64,000 nucleotides of DNA from Hyposmocoma kahamanoa (GCF_003589595.1 NW_020653397.1:594880-658879); one strand, 5' to 3'. Shown: positions 34,530-48,200, numbered from the stretch's first letter. The notes: generated from the letters alone by a model not told the origin. A program made the numbers and translations.

Positions 34530-37500
34530 ATGCACGAAGAAACCATTGTTAGCACGCGCATGGACCGCGAACTTCGCAAGAGAGTCATACAACCGGGTGA
34601 CTACACAATAGTGCCTTATGAAGATTCGCGTTGTAAAATCAAATTATCGGAAGTGAAATGCACCAATAAAGGTGGAGAAGATTGCGAAATAGACCCGGAT
34701 AGCGTTATATTCAGCGATGACTTTCCAGGAATACTTCTAATTGGAGATAGCGACAATTTTATAGACAAAGATATAGAGCTTATTTTGCAGCAAATGTGTA
34801 GTGGTGAGAAGAGTGCAGTGAGTTTGACGTACAGAGACAATGATGAGAATTTAGTAAAACAGGTCAGCTGCAACATAGAGCTGCTGGAAGTGACTGAGGA
34901 ACAGGTGATCAGCGACTGGTCATGGCAGAGGCTGCATGAGGCAGCAATGCATCATAAGGTGACAACAACTTGTTTATCTTGATGTGAATGACATTTTCCA
35001 TACACTACATAAGTTTGAGAATGCATTCCTGAAGCCAATGGGAATTGTATAGTAATCACTGGTGCTTAGGTGTAAAGATGACATCTGCATCCAATGGAAC
35101 GGCAATGCTGAATTAACATTTGGTAACCTTGGGGGCCCAACGGTTAGCACCGTCTATGCTTTGGTTTGTGTTGAACAAGGAGATCCTGAGTTTGATTCCC
35201 GTTAAGACCAATTTGTTCTTTGGGAAATAAGTTTTTCTAACACTTAAAATAGGCCTTGACATTGAGTTGTGGACACCAACCCGTTACGCCAAGTACCAAG
35301 CTTTTCTAAATTACTTGTGTTGTTGAATTCCTTTGCTCTGGTACTTATTTAACATGGGATTCCCAAGTTTGGGAATGGGTAATTGGTGTGGCTGTCTGGC
35401 ACATTATTCTTATTAATACGAAGTTCTTTCAGCTATGGTGGAATTTGTAAATACTCTTTTGTCTGACTTTCATATTGCATTACAAATTTTCAGGAGCAAG
35501 GAGTATTATTAGTGAAGCAGAAACGGTTACCAGATGCTTTCAGAAGGTTTAGCAAGGCCCTCAAGTTGGTGGTGGCCGTAGAGCCAGCGACTGAGTATAA
35601 GGAAATCACAGATTTGAGGGTAACTGCCTTTTCTTAATATTTTATTACTGACCTCTTTCTCTTACAATTTGTTGTCACCCTATTTTGAGTGAACCTCTTC
35701 TCTAAAGCCTGTCATCACTGATTGTGAGTTTTTCACATGAAAGACTTTGCTGTTGTTGTAATGGGATGGTTTGTTCAGGGTCTATACCTCCTTCGTCCAA
35801 CTAATCAACCAGCAAGTGGTCTATTGTAATCACTATTAATTTTAACTCACAGCCAAGAGCCACAGAATTAAAGAACTCGGATTGTATTAGGCTTTATTCA
35901 GAGTGGCCGCGAGCGCGGGTGCGTGTAGATATTGGCTCGGTCCGCCCATGCTTTTCACAGTGTTTCGTCTAGTATCTAGTGTCTGTATGCGACGTTTGTT
36001 TCGACGCATGGATCTACCCGCTGCCGTAGGCGCTTCGGCACTGTGAAAGGGAACACGCCAAGAACCGCGCACCCGCGTCTACCACCGCGCCCGCGCCTTC
36101 ACTCTAAATGAGCCCTTAGGTTCAACATGTTGGCCACTCTTGAGATTTTGAAATTGTTTGTAATGATTTTGATTGTTTAACACATTCAGACTTGGATCAA
36201 ATTGACTATATTTTGTTGTCCAATGGGGCAGATTTTCATATGGCTAATGGAGGTGCATCACCTCCCACCGTTCCATAAACCAAAAGTTTTTTCAGGCGGT
36301 TTGCCTAGTTTTTGAGTGTGTATTCTTGTCTTAATCTTGGGCAAAAGAAGAGGACTGAGTCAATGCAGGACTTCACACATCTTTATTGAGTCACACCCCG
36401 GATACTCCATACAACGGGCGAAAATTATTTACCCACTACTACTACTTACAGTAAGGCGCTATCTGCACACGCATAAATGTGTGTGTGAAGTGGCAGGGTT
36501 ACACATCACTTGCTCGTAATATTACGTTACGTGGTCAGAGCGGCAACATAGCGAAAATTCTAACGCAAATCTGTTATCTATAATTCTATGATAGAATCGA
36601 TAATTATACATGTTCATTACGTGTTTATATTGATATAATATTATATTTTTCATTAATTCACTAACTAGAATAATATTGAAGATTTATTTTAAAAACGTAT
36701 TAAAAGCACTTTATATGTAATATTTTGGACAGGTACCTTTAAATAAGGTAACCGAAGTATTCCAAATTGTGTGTCCAAGTTTATCATTGCCTAGTTAATA
36801 ATTAGGTATATTCACTACGTAATATTTATCGGCAAAACAAATTGAAAATTCGAGAACCCTTGTCTAGCTCACGAAGTTATGGCGTCTTATTATATTGATA
36901 TAATAAATCCGTATTATATATTACTCTGCACTAATGAAACAATAACTGAAGGAGTCTCAGACATAAGTTTTTTTACTTACTTAAACAATAGAAACCCTCT
37001 CGTTATTCTCTGTTTAGATGATTATAAACAGCCGTACACAGCATAATTCACGACCATTATAAATTGTAACGTAAAATGATGTTGTATATTATTTACGTAC
37101 AAATTTTCGTAATGAATAAATTAAAACTATATTCAAATAGCAAAGCCGTCTTAGCGCGAAAACGGCTCGCCGACAGCCTTGTTGTCGTTCAGTCAATGTG
37201 ACCGTCAATGTGTGGGGCGTGGAACGGTATCTAAAGCTAGAGAGGGGCGGAGTTCTGTGAACTTTCTTCAGGATGTACTTTTCATCACAATTTTCTCCTT
37301 CACAGTTACAATTAGCAAAACAAACTACTCAATATTACAAGCGGGTAAAACAAAGTAAACTAAATTACTTCTTAAGTGGAGACTACAACTTGACACGGAT
37401 AGTGTAGGAGACCGTGACGAACATTTTTTAAAGAAGTTATAGTGAATTCGATGAATGGAGCTCATTATTAGGATAGATCTATAAACTTACTCCAAGAAAG

Positions 37501-38222
37501 ACTATGAAATTTACCTAAATACAACATTAAACAGTGTATACAACACTTTGATTGGGACAATTATAATATTTACTTTATTGAATGTCATGGTGTTTCTATT
37601 ACCATGACATTTATTATTTACTAGTGGGAGTATTTTCCCAAAAAAATATTTTTGTTATTGTTGATACAAAGATCCAACAAATACAAAGAAAACTTCCTTT
37701 GACCCGGCTGGACAGGAACCAGCGACTTCGTCATAACATACAAATATTCGCCATTACTAATTTCTTGCATCTTTGTTTCTGGTTTTACGACTTTTTTTAT
37801 CATAGACCTATAAGATAAGATGAACCTATAAGATTTTATTAGATTAGAAAGATTTTTCTTCTATCAGGCTGGTGCATAAAGGACAATTATTTTCTTATTT
37901 TACCCATAACATATTATATTTTTAGGTAAAACTCTACAATAACTTAGCGCACATCCAATTGGAATACAATGAGTACTCAGCAGCGTATGACTTGTGCAAC
38001 CGGGCCCTAAAGTACGAACCAGACAACATAAAAGCTTTATATCGGAGAGGCCTTGCACGAGTCGGCTTACATGAATATGAGGACGCGTGGAAGGACATAA
38101 ATACAGTTCTACGGATAGACGCTAACAATAAAGCGGCTCAACAGAAGATCAAGGAGTTGAAACTAATTCTTGAAAATATGAATAAAAATTACAATAGTGT
38201 TATTAAGAAAATGTTTAGATGA
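34530..38222 (+). CDS. FKBP-like TPR co-chaperone (FKBPL-type)
   Basis: Three exons join in phase 0: 34530-34958, 35494-35619 and 37926-38222, giving 283 residues. Residues about 12-120 form a divergent FKBP-like domain (GDYTIVPYEDSRCKIKLSEV, then LILQQMCSGEKSAVSLTY) without the usual rotamase active-site aromatic residues as far as I can see. Residues about 144-283 form a TPR region: FRRFSKALKLVV, YNNLAHIQLEYNEYSAAYDL and the hallmark KALYRRGLAR (221-230). The C-terminus (VIKKMFR) resembles the end of human FKBPL. Such proteins bind Hsp90 through the TPR and act in the cytosol or nucleus. The relation to Drosophila TPR-FKBPs was not decided. ATG context is CAAAATGC. A polyadenylation signal follows at 38324. 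Introns contain a SINE-like unit, a GC-rich MITE and a tRNA-core remnant. Confidence 0.8.
35140..35420 (+). repeat. SINE-like unit in intron 1 of the FKBP-like gene
   Basis: tRNA-like start (GGGGGCCCAACGGTTAGCAC) and a B-box-like GAGTTTGATTCCCG (about 35190), followed by a tRNA-unrelated body. Related in plan to 50885-50985. It starts about 180 bp after the exon 1 donor. Confidence 0.5.
35893..36112. repeat. GC-rich inverted-repeat element in intron 2
   Basis: Ends are imperfect inverted repeats: CAGAGTGGCCGCGAGCGCGG at left and the complement of CCGCGCCCGCGCCTTCACTC at right, with CTTTTCACAGTG repeated inverted further in. Strongly GC-rich against an AT-rich intron. No coding sequence. Resembles the nested insertion at 16330 in character but not clearly in sequence. 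Confidence 0.6.
36120..37560. other. Rest of FKBP-like intron 2, no genes seen
   Basis: AT-rich apart from a GC-richer stretch at 37140-37270. The short open frames do not resemble known proteins. Confidence 0.45.
37560..37750 (-). repeat. Decayed tRNA-core foldback repeat
   Basis: Minus-strand remnant: terminal hairpin GAATGTCATGGT...ACCATGACATT (37579-37612), the tail (complement of family sequence) around 37665-37700, and a worn core GACCCGGCTGGACAGGAACC. It ends about 175 bp before exon 3 of the FKBP-like gene. Confidence 0.6.
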
Positions 38223-38323
38223 TTTCTTTTGTAATAAGTGTTTAGATAGATAAATATAAGAGTACGTAATTTGAACCAGGTTTTTATTTTGCATTAATTT
38301 ATTAATTTGTAAAGGATTATAAA

Positions 38324-38329
38324 AATAAA
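38324..38329 (+). terminator. Polyadenylation signal AATAAA
   Basis: AATAAA 102 bp after the stop codon of the FKBP-like gene, in an AT-rich 3' UTR. It is the best-placed signal I see. Confidence 0.6.
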
Positions 38330-38334
38330 AGTTA

Positions 38335-39890
38335 TTTGGTTTTAGACTTACTAAAAATATTTATTAGTTAATTGAAGAAGAAAATATAGTCTAAGGGAGT
38401 CACTGCCGATTTCGCTTTCGTCATTATGCTGAAAATTTTAACCTAATATCTTCGAGACACGCGTACCTCTTAAGGGTCGAGCCCCACTATTGTTATCATC
38501 CATACAATGGACGCGTAGGAATCTACGCATTGAAATCCAAATAATTTTGATTTCATACTTAGCAAATTACACTTGAAATCGTAACATTGATTAAACTCTA
38601 CTGCTTATTTGTAAGGCAAATTCCCCCGAGAAGAATGTGTGGGAAACTATAATAGGGGTTTTTTTTTTGTATGTAAACATTTCATTACTTACAACATTTG
38701 TTTTAAATAATGATGGATGAAGACAACCTGCAAGAACTAAACGGGTCACAATCATAAATTTTATTAATCCCAGTACGCAGAAACTGAATAATAACCTTTA
38801 GTGTAAAGTTTTCGTTTCACTGTTGTCTTAAACCTCATAAATGGCAAATTGTGGATTAACTGGAATATACATTGGTCCTTAGATAAATTTGTGACTTTGT
38901 GAAGAAGATTGTCAAGAATTGCCAGTTGTATTTTTATCCCTCATATTCAGTTATGTTTATCACTATAGCATCGTTCGTGAAGCACGACACATCGCAGTTA
39001 CAATATAGTAAGGTTTGAATCCCACTAAGGCTCAATTTACATTGCGGCGGCGGCGGCGGCGAAATGGAATGGAAGCGAATTTTTGTACCGAAATTGTACG
39101 GTCAACGGCACATCAGACTACACATTTTTGTTCGAAAATCGCTTAAAAAGTTACGTCCATGTGTTTACATAGCAAAATGAACATTATGTCAATTGTGTAA
39201 TGTACAAATTAGATACGAGCCAAAAAACAAGGCGTACTGCGACCGCGCGCGCCTTCTTGCGCAGCGAGGCAAAATTGACGCTTTCGTTCCATTCCTTAAA
39301 TAGATGTCCAAGTATAGATGCGACTTGAACGTCTGTTTTATATAGAGTGTCGTTAGAACCGTAGCCGTGTTAATTTCTCATACAGTATCTGGTCGATGCT
39401 TTCTGCGCGTTCGCATTGTATTGCGCCTGCGAGACTGCACGCGTACGTGCGCATAAAAGTTAATCACCCAGTGTTGAGCAATCACTATAGTGCGCCACGG
39501 TACTCCATATAAATCGCACATTTAGTATGGACGCAATGCCGAAGCGTGCCGTCTAGTGAGGTTCAACCTTTAAGGGACCTTCCTAAATTTGGGTTGATAA
39601 ATATATTCTTCGCATTATTTTCTTTCAACATGAAATAACGTGATACACTTCATTAACTGCGCTCGTAGGCGATGGATATGGCGTGTTACTCCTCGTAGGA
39701 CTGACGACGACGAAGTAGTGGCGTCTGTGCGATCCACCTTAAATCTTTCAAGGACTTTAGGAGCGCGAGGTGTAATTCAGGTAGCTCTACCACACAATTA
39801 ATAATGCAAAAAAAAACAGCCTCAACCAAATCTAACACACGTGGAAAACACATCGATCTTCCGCCATGTTGAATGGTTCTGGAGTTCTGC
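38335..39890. other. Intergenic; GC-rich block 39040-39300
   Basis: Starts with a (CGG)n run (39046-39061), followed by GAAATGGAATGGAAGCG. The inverse, CGCTTTCG with GTTCCATTCC, appears near 39280-39297 next to another GC-rich run (GCGCGCGCCTTCTTGCGC). This looks like the worn ends of an inverted-repeat element. The rest holds no recognisable feature. Confidence 0.4.
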
Positions 39891-39892
39891 AG

Positions 39893-40136
39893 CTTGATCT
39901 TGATTGCCCCTCCCGATCGGAAACTGCGTCTTTTCCGAGTCGAGGCGCTTAATTGCGATTCACAACTGGCCGATCGGAAACTTTTGACATTTCAAATCGG
40001 AACAATAGCTGATTTAACTCACAAATTAGAAAGATATAATAGGAATCAGGTTCATCTTCTCGCTCGGAAACCCATCTCATTTCGAGACTCGGCTGGGCTA
40101 CCCCATCGGGTCGATTCCGGTTTGAACTAAAATCAG
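39893..40136. repeat. MITE family B, copy 1
   Basis: Ends CTTGATCTTGATT and (complement) CTGATTTTAGTTC are imperfect inverted repeats. Shared internal words with 46465-46692 and 51153-51362: AACTGCGTCTTTTCCGAGTC, GAAACTTTTGACATTTC and CTCGGAAACCCATCTCATTT. The family reads open on both strands in all three copies, but I treat that as a by-product of recent copying. Confidence 0.75.
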
Positions 40137-40162
40137 CTTGCTGGTGGCAGTTGTTGCCGTTA

Positions 40163-40385
40163 GGGCGCGTTCCCATTATGTCGTGACGACAGATAGTCGT
40201 GCAGTTTAAAGTGTCGTGGTTTATATATTTCAATGAAGTTATTCACACATAGAACAACACGATTAACTATCGTTCACGATTTATTTGACCGTACGACGAC
40301 AGATTGTCGAGACAATGGAAAGAGTTAGAACGACATTCGTCAGACGATAAATAAAACGTCACGATGAAAATGTGAAAAATCCCTT
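40163..40385. repeat. Foldback repeat with ATAAATAAA/CGTC motifs, partial copy
   Basis: Begins GGGCGCGTTCCCATTATGTC like the element at 60231 (GGGCGCGTTCTCATTACGTC). It contains several ACGACAGAT, TGTCG and GACGATAAATAAAACG words in both orientations. The right end is uncertain. Confidence 0.55.
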
Positions 40386-41300
40386 TTGAATTCCTGCGGG
40401 AATACAGCATGGAGTCCTTGGGAAATCGGGAGACCCCGACAGGGAGTTAATTCCATAACCTAATTGTACGTGTGAGAACGCTCCCCTGGTGTGCGTATAT
40501 GACATATAGTTGTTTAGGACACGTACGTTATAAACAAAGTATTCACAGATTACCTAGTGGGTTATCGTTACCCACGCGTGCACTCGTATATATCGGGCAC
40601 GCGTGCTTATTACAACATGCGAGGACAAAAATTACAAAATAGGAATTTTTCCTTTCATTTGCTGGGTATAATCAACAGACGCGATTGCTTACGACGAGGC
40701 GCTATACAAGTCATTTTTAATTGTGGTAGTCCTAAACCAGTGCGTGAGCACATACTATTTGATACCTACAATATGCCTACAATTTATAGATTTTATTCCT
40801 TTTGAATTTGTATTCTTATTGACGTTATGTTTTTTCATATTCAGTAGTTGTCTTACAAATATTATAGCTGGAGAAATACGTCCCCGAAAATCCCAAAGCA
40901 TTGTTTAAATATTTCGGCCTTCTCCCTCTTCCTAAAATTACTGGTAGACGTCTCGCCAACAGTTATTATGGAATCGTATATAATCATATTTATAATTCAC
41001 ACCTCTGATATAATAAAGCCACATCTGCAAAATGACAACTTTTCAAGAGAGAGGTTAATGTGTGAAACACTGAAAGCGGGTGCGTGTCGGGTGTGTGTCG
41101 GGTCGGGTGTAATTCCACATGGACGACAAAACACTACGCGCCGCCGGACAGGCGCAGGTCGTGTCGGCGATAACTTTTATGATTAAATAGGAGAATCACT
41201 TATCTATACGTAATTTTGTTTCCGTAAATTATTTTTAAGACTTTCATGTGAGAGAAACACTTTCACGAGCACAAATGGCAATTTTATACCCAATAATAAT
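40386..41300. other. Intergenic spacer, short repeat fragment at 41003-41075
   Basis: 41003-41075 (GATATAATAAAGCCACATCT, GCAAAATGACAACTTTTCA) recurs at 43108-43245 and 61080-61240. 41080-41175 is GC-rich with GGGTGTGTGTCGGGTCGGGT. No coding sequence recognised. Confidence 0.45.
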
Positions 41301-41306
41301 AAAAAA

Positions 41307-41618
41307 CTAGCGGTTTCTGCCGCCAAGCGTTCAGTTTTGAAGGGTAAGGGTGCTGGCGAAATTACAGGCACATGAGACTAAGATCTTTGCGATTTAAAGC
41401 TCTGAGTGACACTGCAACTGTTATAGATAGGCGCACGTGTCGCTGTTGAGCGCATCTCTAGAGCCTCAGCACTATTCCTGTTAGTATACACAGGTTTATT
41501 TACGTTTGTTTCAACTTTGTAATAATCTCAACATGGTAGCAGTGTATATTTAAATAATCTCAACTGTGGCTTACCACCAGGCGGACTTGTTCGTCTCGTC
41601 GCTTGGTATAATAAAAAA
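41307..41618. repeat. Dispersed lepidopteran-type repeat, inverted copy upstream of atl
   Basis: Complement of the family at 57765-58030: TTTCTGCCGCCAAGCG, GAAATTACAGGCACATGAGA, then CTTACCACCAGGCGGACTTG and GTCGCTTGGTATAAT. About 120 bp (41450-41565) not found in the other copies interrupts it. Confidence 0.65.
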
Positions 41619-42298
41619 AAAGTTACGTATTCCTTTCGGCTATGAAATATTCCGGAATATTAGCTACCCAGGTCTTTAATTGGTTTAGATTCAAACCTTC
41701 AATCAATAGTACGAATTCAGAACGATAACATTTTAATAATTACGTGGAAAATTAGGTCAATCTCAACATGTCCGTTACTGTATCTAATTGAAATAAAATA
41801 GTAGAGTGAGTTAAGTAACGAAATAGGTCAGGAGCGTAAAAGAGGCGTGGTACCGCAAGGCAATTATTGATGCCGTTGTTCTATTTTAAACAGTTTCAAA
41901 TGCAGGACGTATTTATCCTATCCTAGTATATATCCTATCTATCAACATTTATTGACATTTGTGTAAAAAACAACCTTTGTAGAAAACTTGATACGGCTTC
42001 AGCAAAATTCATTTCTTGTTGTGAATTAAAACTTGTTTTCTCTACGTAGTGAACAGTCGATGTATATGAGGAATTTTAGAGAGAATATTGCTGGTTTAAC
42101 GCCATATGACATCATTCCTGAGCCAGTATGACTGCTGTTCTGACATCAGACTTGTTTAGTTGACCTTACTTTAATGTAGTCAACTCGGATAATTTGATGC
42201 GAACGCACGCTCAATAGCGATACAATTTTGTAAACAGTGCACGAATAGTGCATGTTTTGTTTCTTTTAGTGCGTAATTTGTGACTGTAAAGAATAATA

Positions 42299-45200
42299 AT
42301 GGCAAGTGAGTGTGATTTTTTTCTATATTTTAATGGTTTTTGTTGTCAATTACAAAAAAAATACGTCAGGTGTGAATAAGGAACATGCTCATATGTGGAT
42401 GAAGTAATTATGTATTTTTAGAGTTGGTGTCGGTTTGTTTATATTTTAACCGATTACGATGACCCAGTATGGGTACCTAATTGTTATATCAGTGCATATA
42501 GGAATTACATTATGTACCCCAGAGTTTGAATTTGGTAGTTATCTCACTGAAAGCAAATATTTTAACATTATTTTTTTTTAAATAGTCCTTTTCGATTACG
42601 ATTACTTTGTTCATGAATCTAACTGGATACTTTCCTTCTTGGTTCAAAACAGGAAATTTATTTACCACAAAGTTAACAATAGCGTACTCTAACTTGAAAT
42701 GCAATGAAACATTGTCACAGTCCAGTTGCGTTAGTGATACTGATAACGAAAGTGTCAATTTATTTTTTGAAGACGCAAAATGAGTTTTACAGAGGGAATG
42801 GTCAGAGTTTATATGGCATTTGCATTTTCATGGTTATCTATTCAATTAGCCTTGTATTTAAATTAACTGGAGTCATTAAAGTAAGATTGAATGTAATCAA
42901 AATTGCCTAAAGTCATTTGAATATAATGGAAAATAACACTTGTTACTTAAATTAATTAGTATTATTTTTCAATGGGAGTGTGCTTACTTTTGTTGAACTA
43001 AAAACCTAGACATACTTTTGTTGAACCAAACATCCAGACATACTTTTCTGTAACCAAAAATTTAGACACGCTTTTGTTGATACATAAACATAAAATCGCA
43101 CTTTCGGTATAATAAAGTCACATCTGCAAAATGGCAACTTTTCAGGAGACGCACGAAATTTTTCGATATTTTTTTTTGTTCAAATAGGAGCGTTATACAA
43201 TTTCACATTATACTTAAATTGTTTCATGTAGTTCGTATTATACAGGGTGATTTGTAAAATACAAACAACCTCACAGGACTGTATTACTAACACTATATAA
43301 TAACAACATTTGTTTCACGACTCTTAATAATTTAATTGATTGACCTTTGATAACTTTTGTAAGGAAAAATGTTAATAATTTTGAATTTGATAAAAGTGAT
43401 GGCCGAAATGTAAACTTGGTTTTACCAACAGCCCTTATCGAAACGTACTGCCGTTAAGATAGGTGAGTTACGCGTAACAAGGCTTAACTGAATTATTTCG
43501 GTCTACTTTATAAGAGTACAAAATATTATTTTTTACATACCAACAAACATCGAAACATTTTCTTTTTTTGTCTATTTAACCAAAAACGAATTTTAGGCAG
43601 GAAACCGGAAGCGCTGGAATCCGGTAAAGGGATTCAAATAGTGACACCTTTGGAGCACACGTTCACTCTCGACGAAAATGCCCTGAGCGAGCTACTGCTG
43701 CGCGATGACATACGCGACCGGCCCGTCGTGGTAATCTCTGTCGCCGGCGCCTTCCGCAAGGGCAAGTCCTTCCTGCTCGACTTCTTCCTCAGATTTCTCC
43801 ACCATAAGGTTTGTATTTTGCACCACAAGAAGAAAGAATGCAATATGATAAACCGTTGATTTTCTTATGAAATGTACAGTATCTAAGTAAAGTAACTAAA
43901 TTATTTATATCCCACACAAAGTAACAATTACAAATGGCATAATAGTATTTAATACAGGAACATTTGTAGAAGCTGGAGCCGACACTATAAGTCTATGGTA
44001 ACAATTTTTTTTAAATTATTGAATGTCACGATGTTTGATATTCAATTATTTTTGTGAAATTACCCCACTAATTTGTTATAATTATTAATACAAATATTGA
44101 ACACTTACAAAAATTCTTTCGATTCTGTTGGATTCGAACCAACGTCTTCTAGCAAATTTAAGAATAGAAATACAGGAGTGGCGTCAAAATAATCAGAATA
44201 TTCATTTTTATTGAATTGGTATTCAATTATTTGTTGTGAAATTACTCTACTAGTTGTTATAATTATTAATACAAAGATCGAACACTCAGAAAAAATTCCT
44301 TCGATCCGGCCGGATTCGAACCGACGTCTTCTAGCTTACCGTGGCAGACGCTATACCAACTAAGTATCCGGCCAGATCGAAAGAATTTTTTCTGAATGTT
44401 CGATCTTTGTATTAATAATTATAACAAACTAGTGCAGAGTATTCATGTTAAACCTATATCACCTATTTACGATACCTATATCTTTCGTAATTTTTAGTAC
44501 AACCTCGGCGAAAGCGGTGGTGAATGGCTGGGCGGCGAAGACGAGCCGCTCAAAGGGTTCAGTTGGCGCGGAGGCTCCGAGAGAGACACCACCGGTTTAT
44601 TACTATGGTCACAGCCGTTCAAGGCTACACTGGAGAATGGAGAAAAGGTAACCGTGACGTTCTGTTTCTATGAAAAGAATGTATGGAACATTTTTATGCA
44701 GTAATTCATTACATTTATTTTCACAAGCCTTTTTCTAATATAGAACTTAGTATGTGCAGTCGACGGTTAAGTATTATTTTAATGGAAGGTCGGTTACTGT
44801 AGAGTGTGATATTGTAAGCTGCAAAACCAACCGCCCACTGTAAAAATATTTACAAAAAGATAATATCTACCTTAAACAGTGAGACCTCAAAGAACAATCT
44901 TCCAAGTGTAACCTAATAGAAAGAAGAAAGAAAGAAAATTCATTTATTTGTTTACCACAATGATATCACAAAAAATAACGAAACAAAACATAATTAAAAC
45001 ATTCAACTTAAAGCATAAATAAATAATTACGAAACAAAAACACAATCAAAACAAAATAAATAATATATAAAAAAAATATATTAAATTAAAACACGAACTA
45101 TTCACTCAAACAGTAAAAAGAACACTAGATATAAAGACACTTTGTGTGGTGCTAGTCGCGTTATCAAAAGGGTCACAAACTCAGTATTTGCTGGTAAACG

Positions 45201-48200
45201 CAATTAGTTCCCAGTAACTACTGATTTTCAGTTAGGACCCTAAGTGAGGTCACATAACAACATACGCAAGCATACTTACTTGAATATAACAGTAAAATAA
45301 TTGTATATATGTACATATTAACTAATCTAATCTAAGCATAAAATAAATCAGTAGATAGAACACAGGCGGATACTGGCAAACAGCACTATACTGAGCATTC
45401 GTCTTTTTCATCAACATAGTAGAAATCAGAATAGGTAGTATACATAGTTCATTAGTACATGTATCGTGTGATTTTCTATATAGTGTTTGATGAATAAAGC
45501 CCAATTTAATTTAATTCAAATACCAATTGACATTAGGTACGGCGAGTCCGCCATCAACTGTAGAAATAAAAATTCAAGAATAGCGTGTTATTTTAAAGGC
45601 TAGTAACTTCGCATCGAAGAATCGGACTCTGAATAAATGAGATTGGGGCCGAGAATAATGGATTACCGGAATGATTATTGTATTTGCTGGATTCATATGA
45701 CCTATATCCAAAAGTAGACTATAATATGAGTTGAAATGGAGGTGTGGTGTTGGCAGATTTAACAGGTCTGTTTCTTACAGGTGGTTATTCTCTTGATGGA
45801 CACGCAAGGCACGTTCGACAGCGAGTCAACGGTGCGCGACAACGCCACTGTGTTTGCGCTCTCCACCATGATATCCACGGTGCAGATCTACAATCTCAGC
45901 CAGAACATTGAGGAAGATGATTTGCAACATTTACAGGTACCGTGTCCAAAATTATTTCCTGTATTTTCTTATAATAGAAAATTCTTTATTATTAGCACCA
46001 CATACATAGAAAGATTACAGGACAAAAATTAAACACATTAGCAGTGTAACAAATTGGCGGTCTTATCGCCTACAGCGATTCCTTCCAGACAACCTTAGGA
46101 TAAAACAAGAATAAAAGCAGGGGTACTATATATAAATAATTAAACAGACGTACAGAAATTATTAAACAACACATTATTCTTATAAATATACATGTGTATA
46201 TATACACATACTCATATACATAATATAATAACATACAATTACATAATATATTCCTACATACGCGGCTGGCCGGTCAGAGCAATATGTAGAATTACGTATA
46301 TACGTCAGGGATTCTGATTGGTCGGGCGGCGTCCGCGGCGCATTGATAGGGCCGGTACGGTGTGGGAGACGCCCCGCCCGTATAAGAGTGAAAGTGAATC
46401 GAGGAATCTTACAAAATTTGTAAGATTTGTTGATTCACTTTTATTCTTATTCGAGTTGTTGTCGTGATTTTAATTCAAATCGGGTAGCCCATCCGAGTCT
46501 CGAAATCAGATGGGTTTCCGAGCGAAAAGATGGACCCGATTCCTACTATATCTTTCTAATTTGTGAGTTAAATCAGCTATTGTTCCGATTAGAAATGTCA
46601 AAAGTTTCCGATCGGCCAGTTGAAAACCGCAATTATGCGCCTTGACTCGGAAAAGACGCAGTTTCCTATCGGGAGAGACAATCAAAATCAAGGTCCTTTT
46701 AAGACGGATTCAGTCTTCGGGATCCAACATACACAATATTTACAATTTCGGTGTTATTATAAATAAATAACAAACTAGTGGAGTATTTTCCATAAATAAA
46801 TGTTGCAATCTCGATATTGTCAAAAGTCAAAGTACTGGGCCATGTCAGCACTAGCGCGCACCACAGCGTATGGCTTTTCTATTAAGAAGACACGTCATGG
46901 GATGCCAATGGTTCAATCATCATCACCTAGTTATACGTTCCATTGCTGATCTTCCTATAAGGCGTAAAAAGGTGGCATCCTGTCTGCGCAGAGTGCGAGA
47001 GAGCTCAGAGTTCTTAAAATGATAGGGAATAGGTGGGACTCCGATCTGCTTGCTAGGTTCACCGAACTTCACGTCCTGGGAACTCTGTGAACTTACTAAG
47101 TATCACACGTCATGTAATCAATTCAATTAACTTCATTCATTCATTTTATTTTTATTTTGTTATTTTTGTACTAACAGTAGAATAGATAGCTTGTAAGTGT
47201 ACTAACAAAATGGACTGTATATTGTCTGCAATAAATGATTTTTATTTTATTTATTTTTATTTTATAAGAGGATTTAGGTCGTCGTTGTCTGCTATCCAGG
47301 CCCAGTGCGGGTTGGTGACTTCCCACGTTTTCCAAGAGTTGTGAACCATCTTCGACATGCTAGTTTCATCACTATAGGTTTCCTTTACCCTAGCGAGTGA
47401 TGCTGCTACAGAACATTCAATAATTGTATCTTAGTTTGGAATTCCTCATTTTTGTTTAATTTATTAATTACTTATTTTTTTAAATTTGTAATAAAGGATA
47501 ATAATTTGTGATAAAGGAGTAATTTCACAAAAATAATTAAATATCAATGCAATACAAATTTAATTAAAGTTAATAGCGATATCTCTCTCTAGCCAGGGCA
47601 GGTAGCTGTAAAGTTACCTTTTCAGTCAGTTGGGTGACGAAATACTTTCATAGATTTCTCATAGATGGCGCTACGGCTAAAAAGTCGTTGAAAACCAAAT
47701 ACAAAGATCCGACAAACAAGCACATGGAAAAATTCGTGAAGTCCGCTGGTTCGTTCCGAGGCTCAGTTGGCATAGCGTCTGACACGGTTTTCTAGAAATC
47801 TTCGTCGGTTCGTATCCGGCCGGATCGAAGGAATTTTTTCTAAGTTTTCGATCTTTGTATTAATAATTATATTTCTTTTTTATTAATGCAGTAGAAATGA
47901 GAGATTGTCTCTGCCTACGCCGATGGGAAAAAGGCGTGAAGTATTATGTATGTATGTACTTTTTGTTTTGTGTCCTACCAAGTGACGATTTTATAAGTAT
48001 ATTGTATTGTTATTTTGAGGCAACACGTTTGATGGACGTAAAACCTACCCATAGTACACGGGATCCTAGTTTGGGAGCTAGGCACATCTCTGTACCTGTT
48101 TTTCTGTATTTTGCAATAAAGTTATTAAGTAAAGTTAATATAGTTACAATAACTGTAGCAACTGATTTTCCAGTGGGCTTCCGCCTTTATATGGTTTGAT

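Noticed and set aside
39873..40233. Long open frames on both strands, repeated at 46427-46691 and 51146-51351
   Set aside because: The frames coincide with MITE family B; similarity of the products follows from copying of the element, and both strands are equally open.
42510..42910. Short frames in atl intron 1
   Set aside because: No similarity to known proteins, no splice continuity with atl, AT-rich composition.
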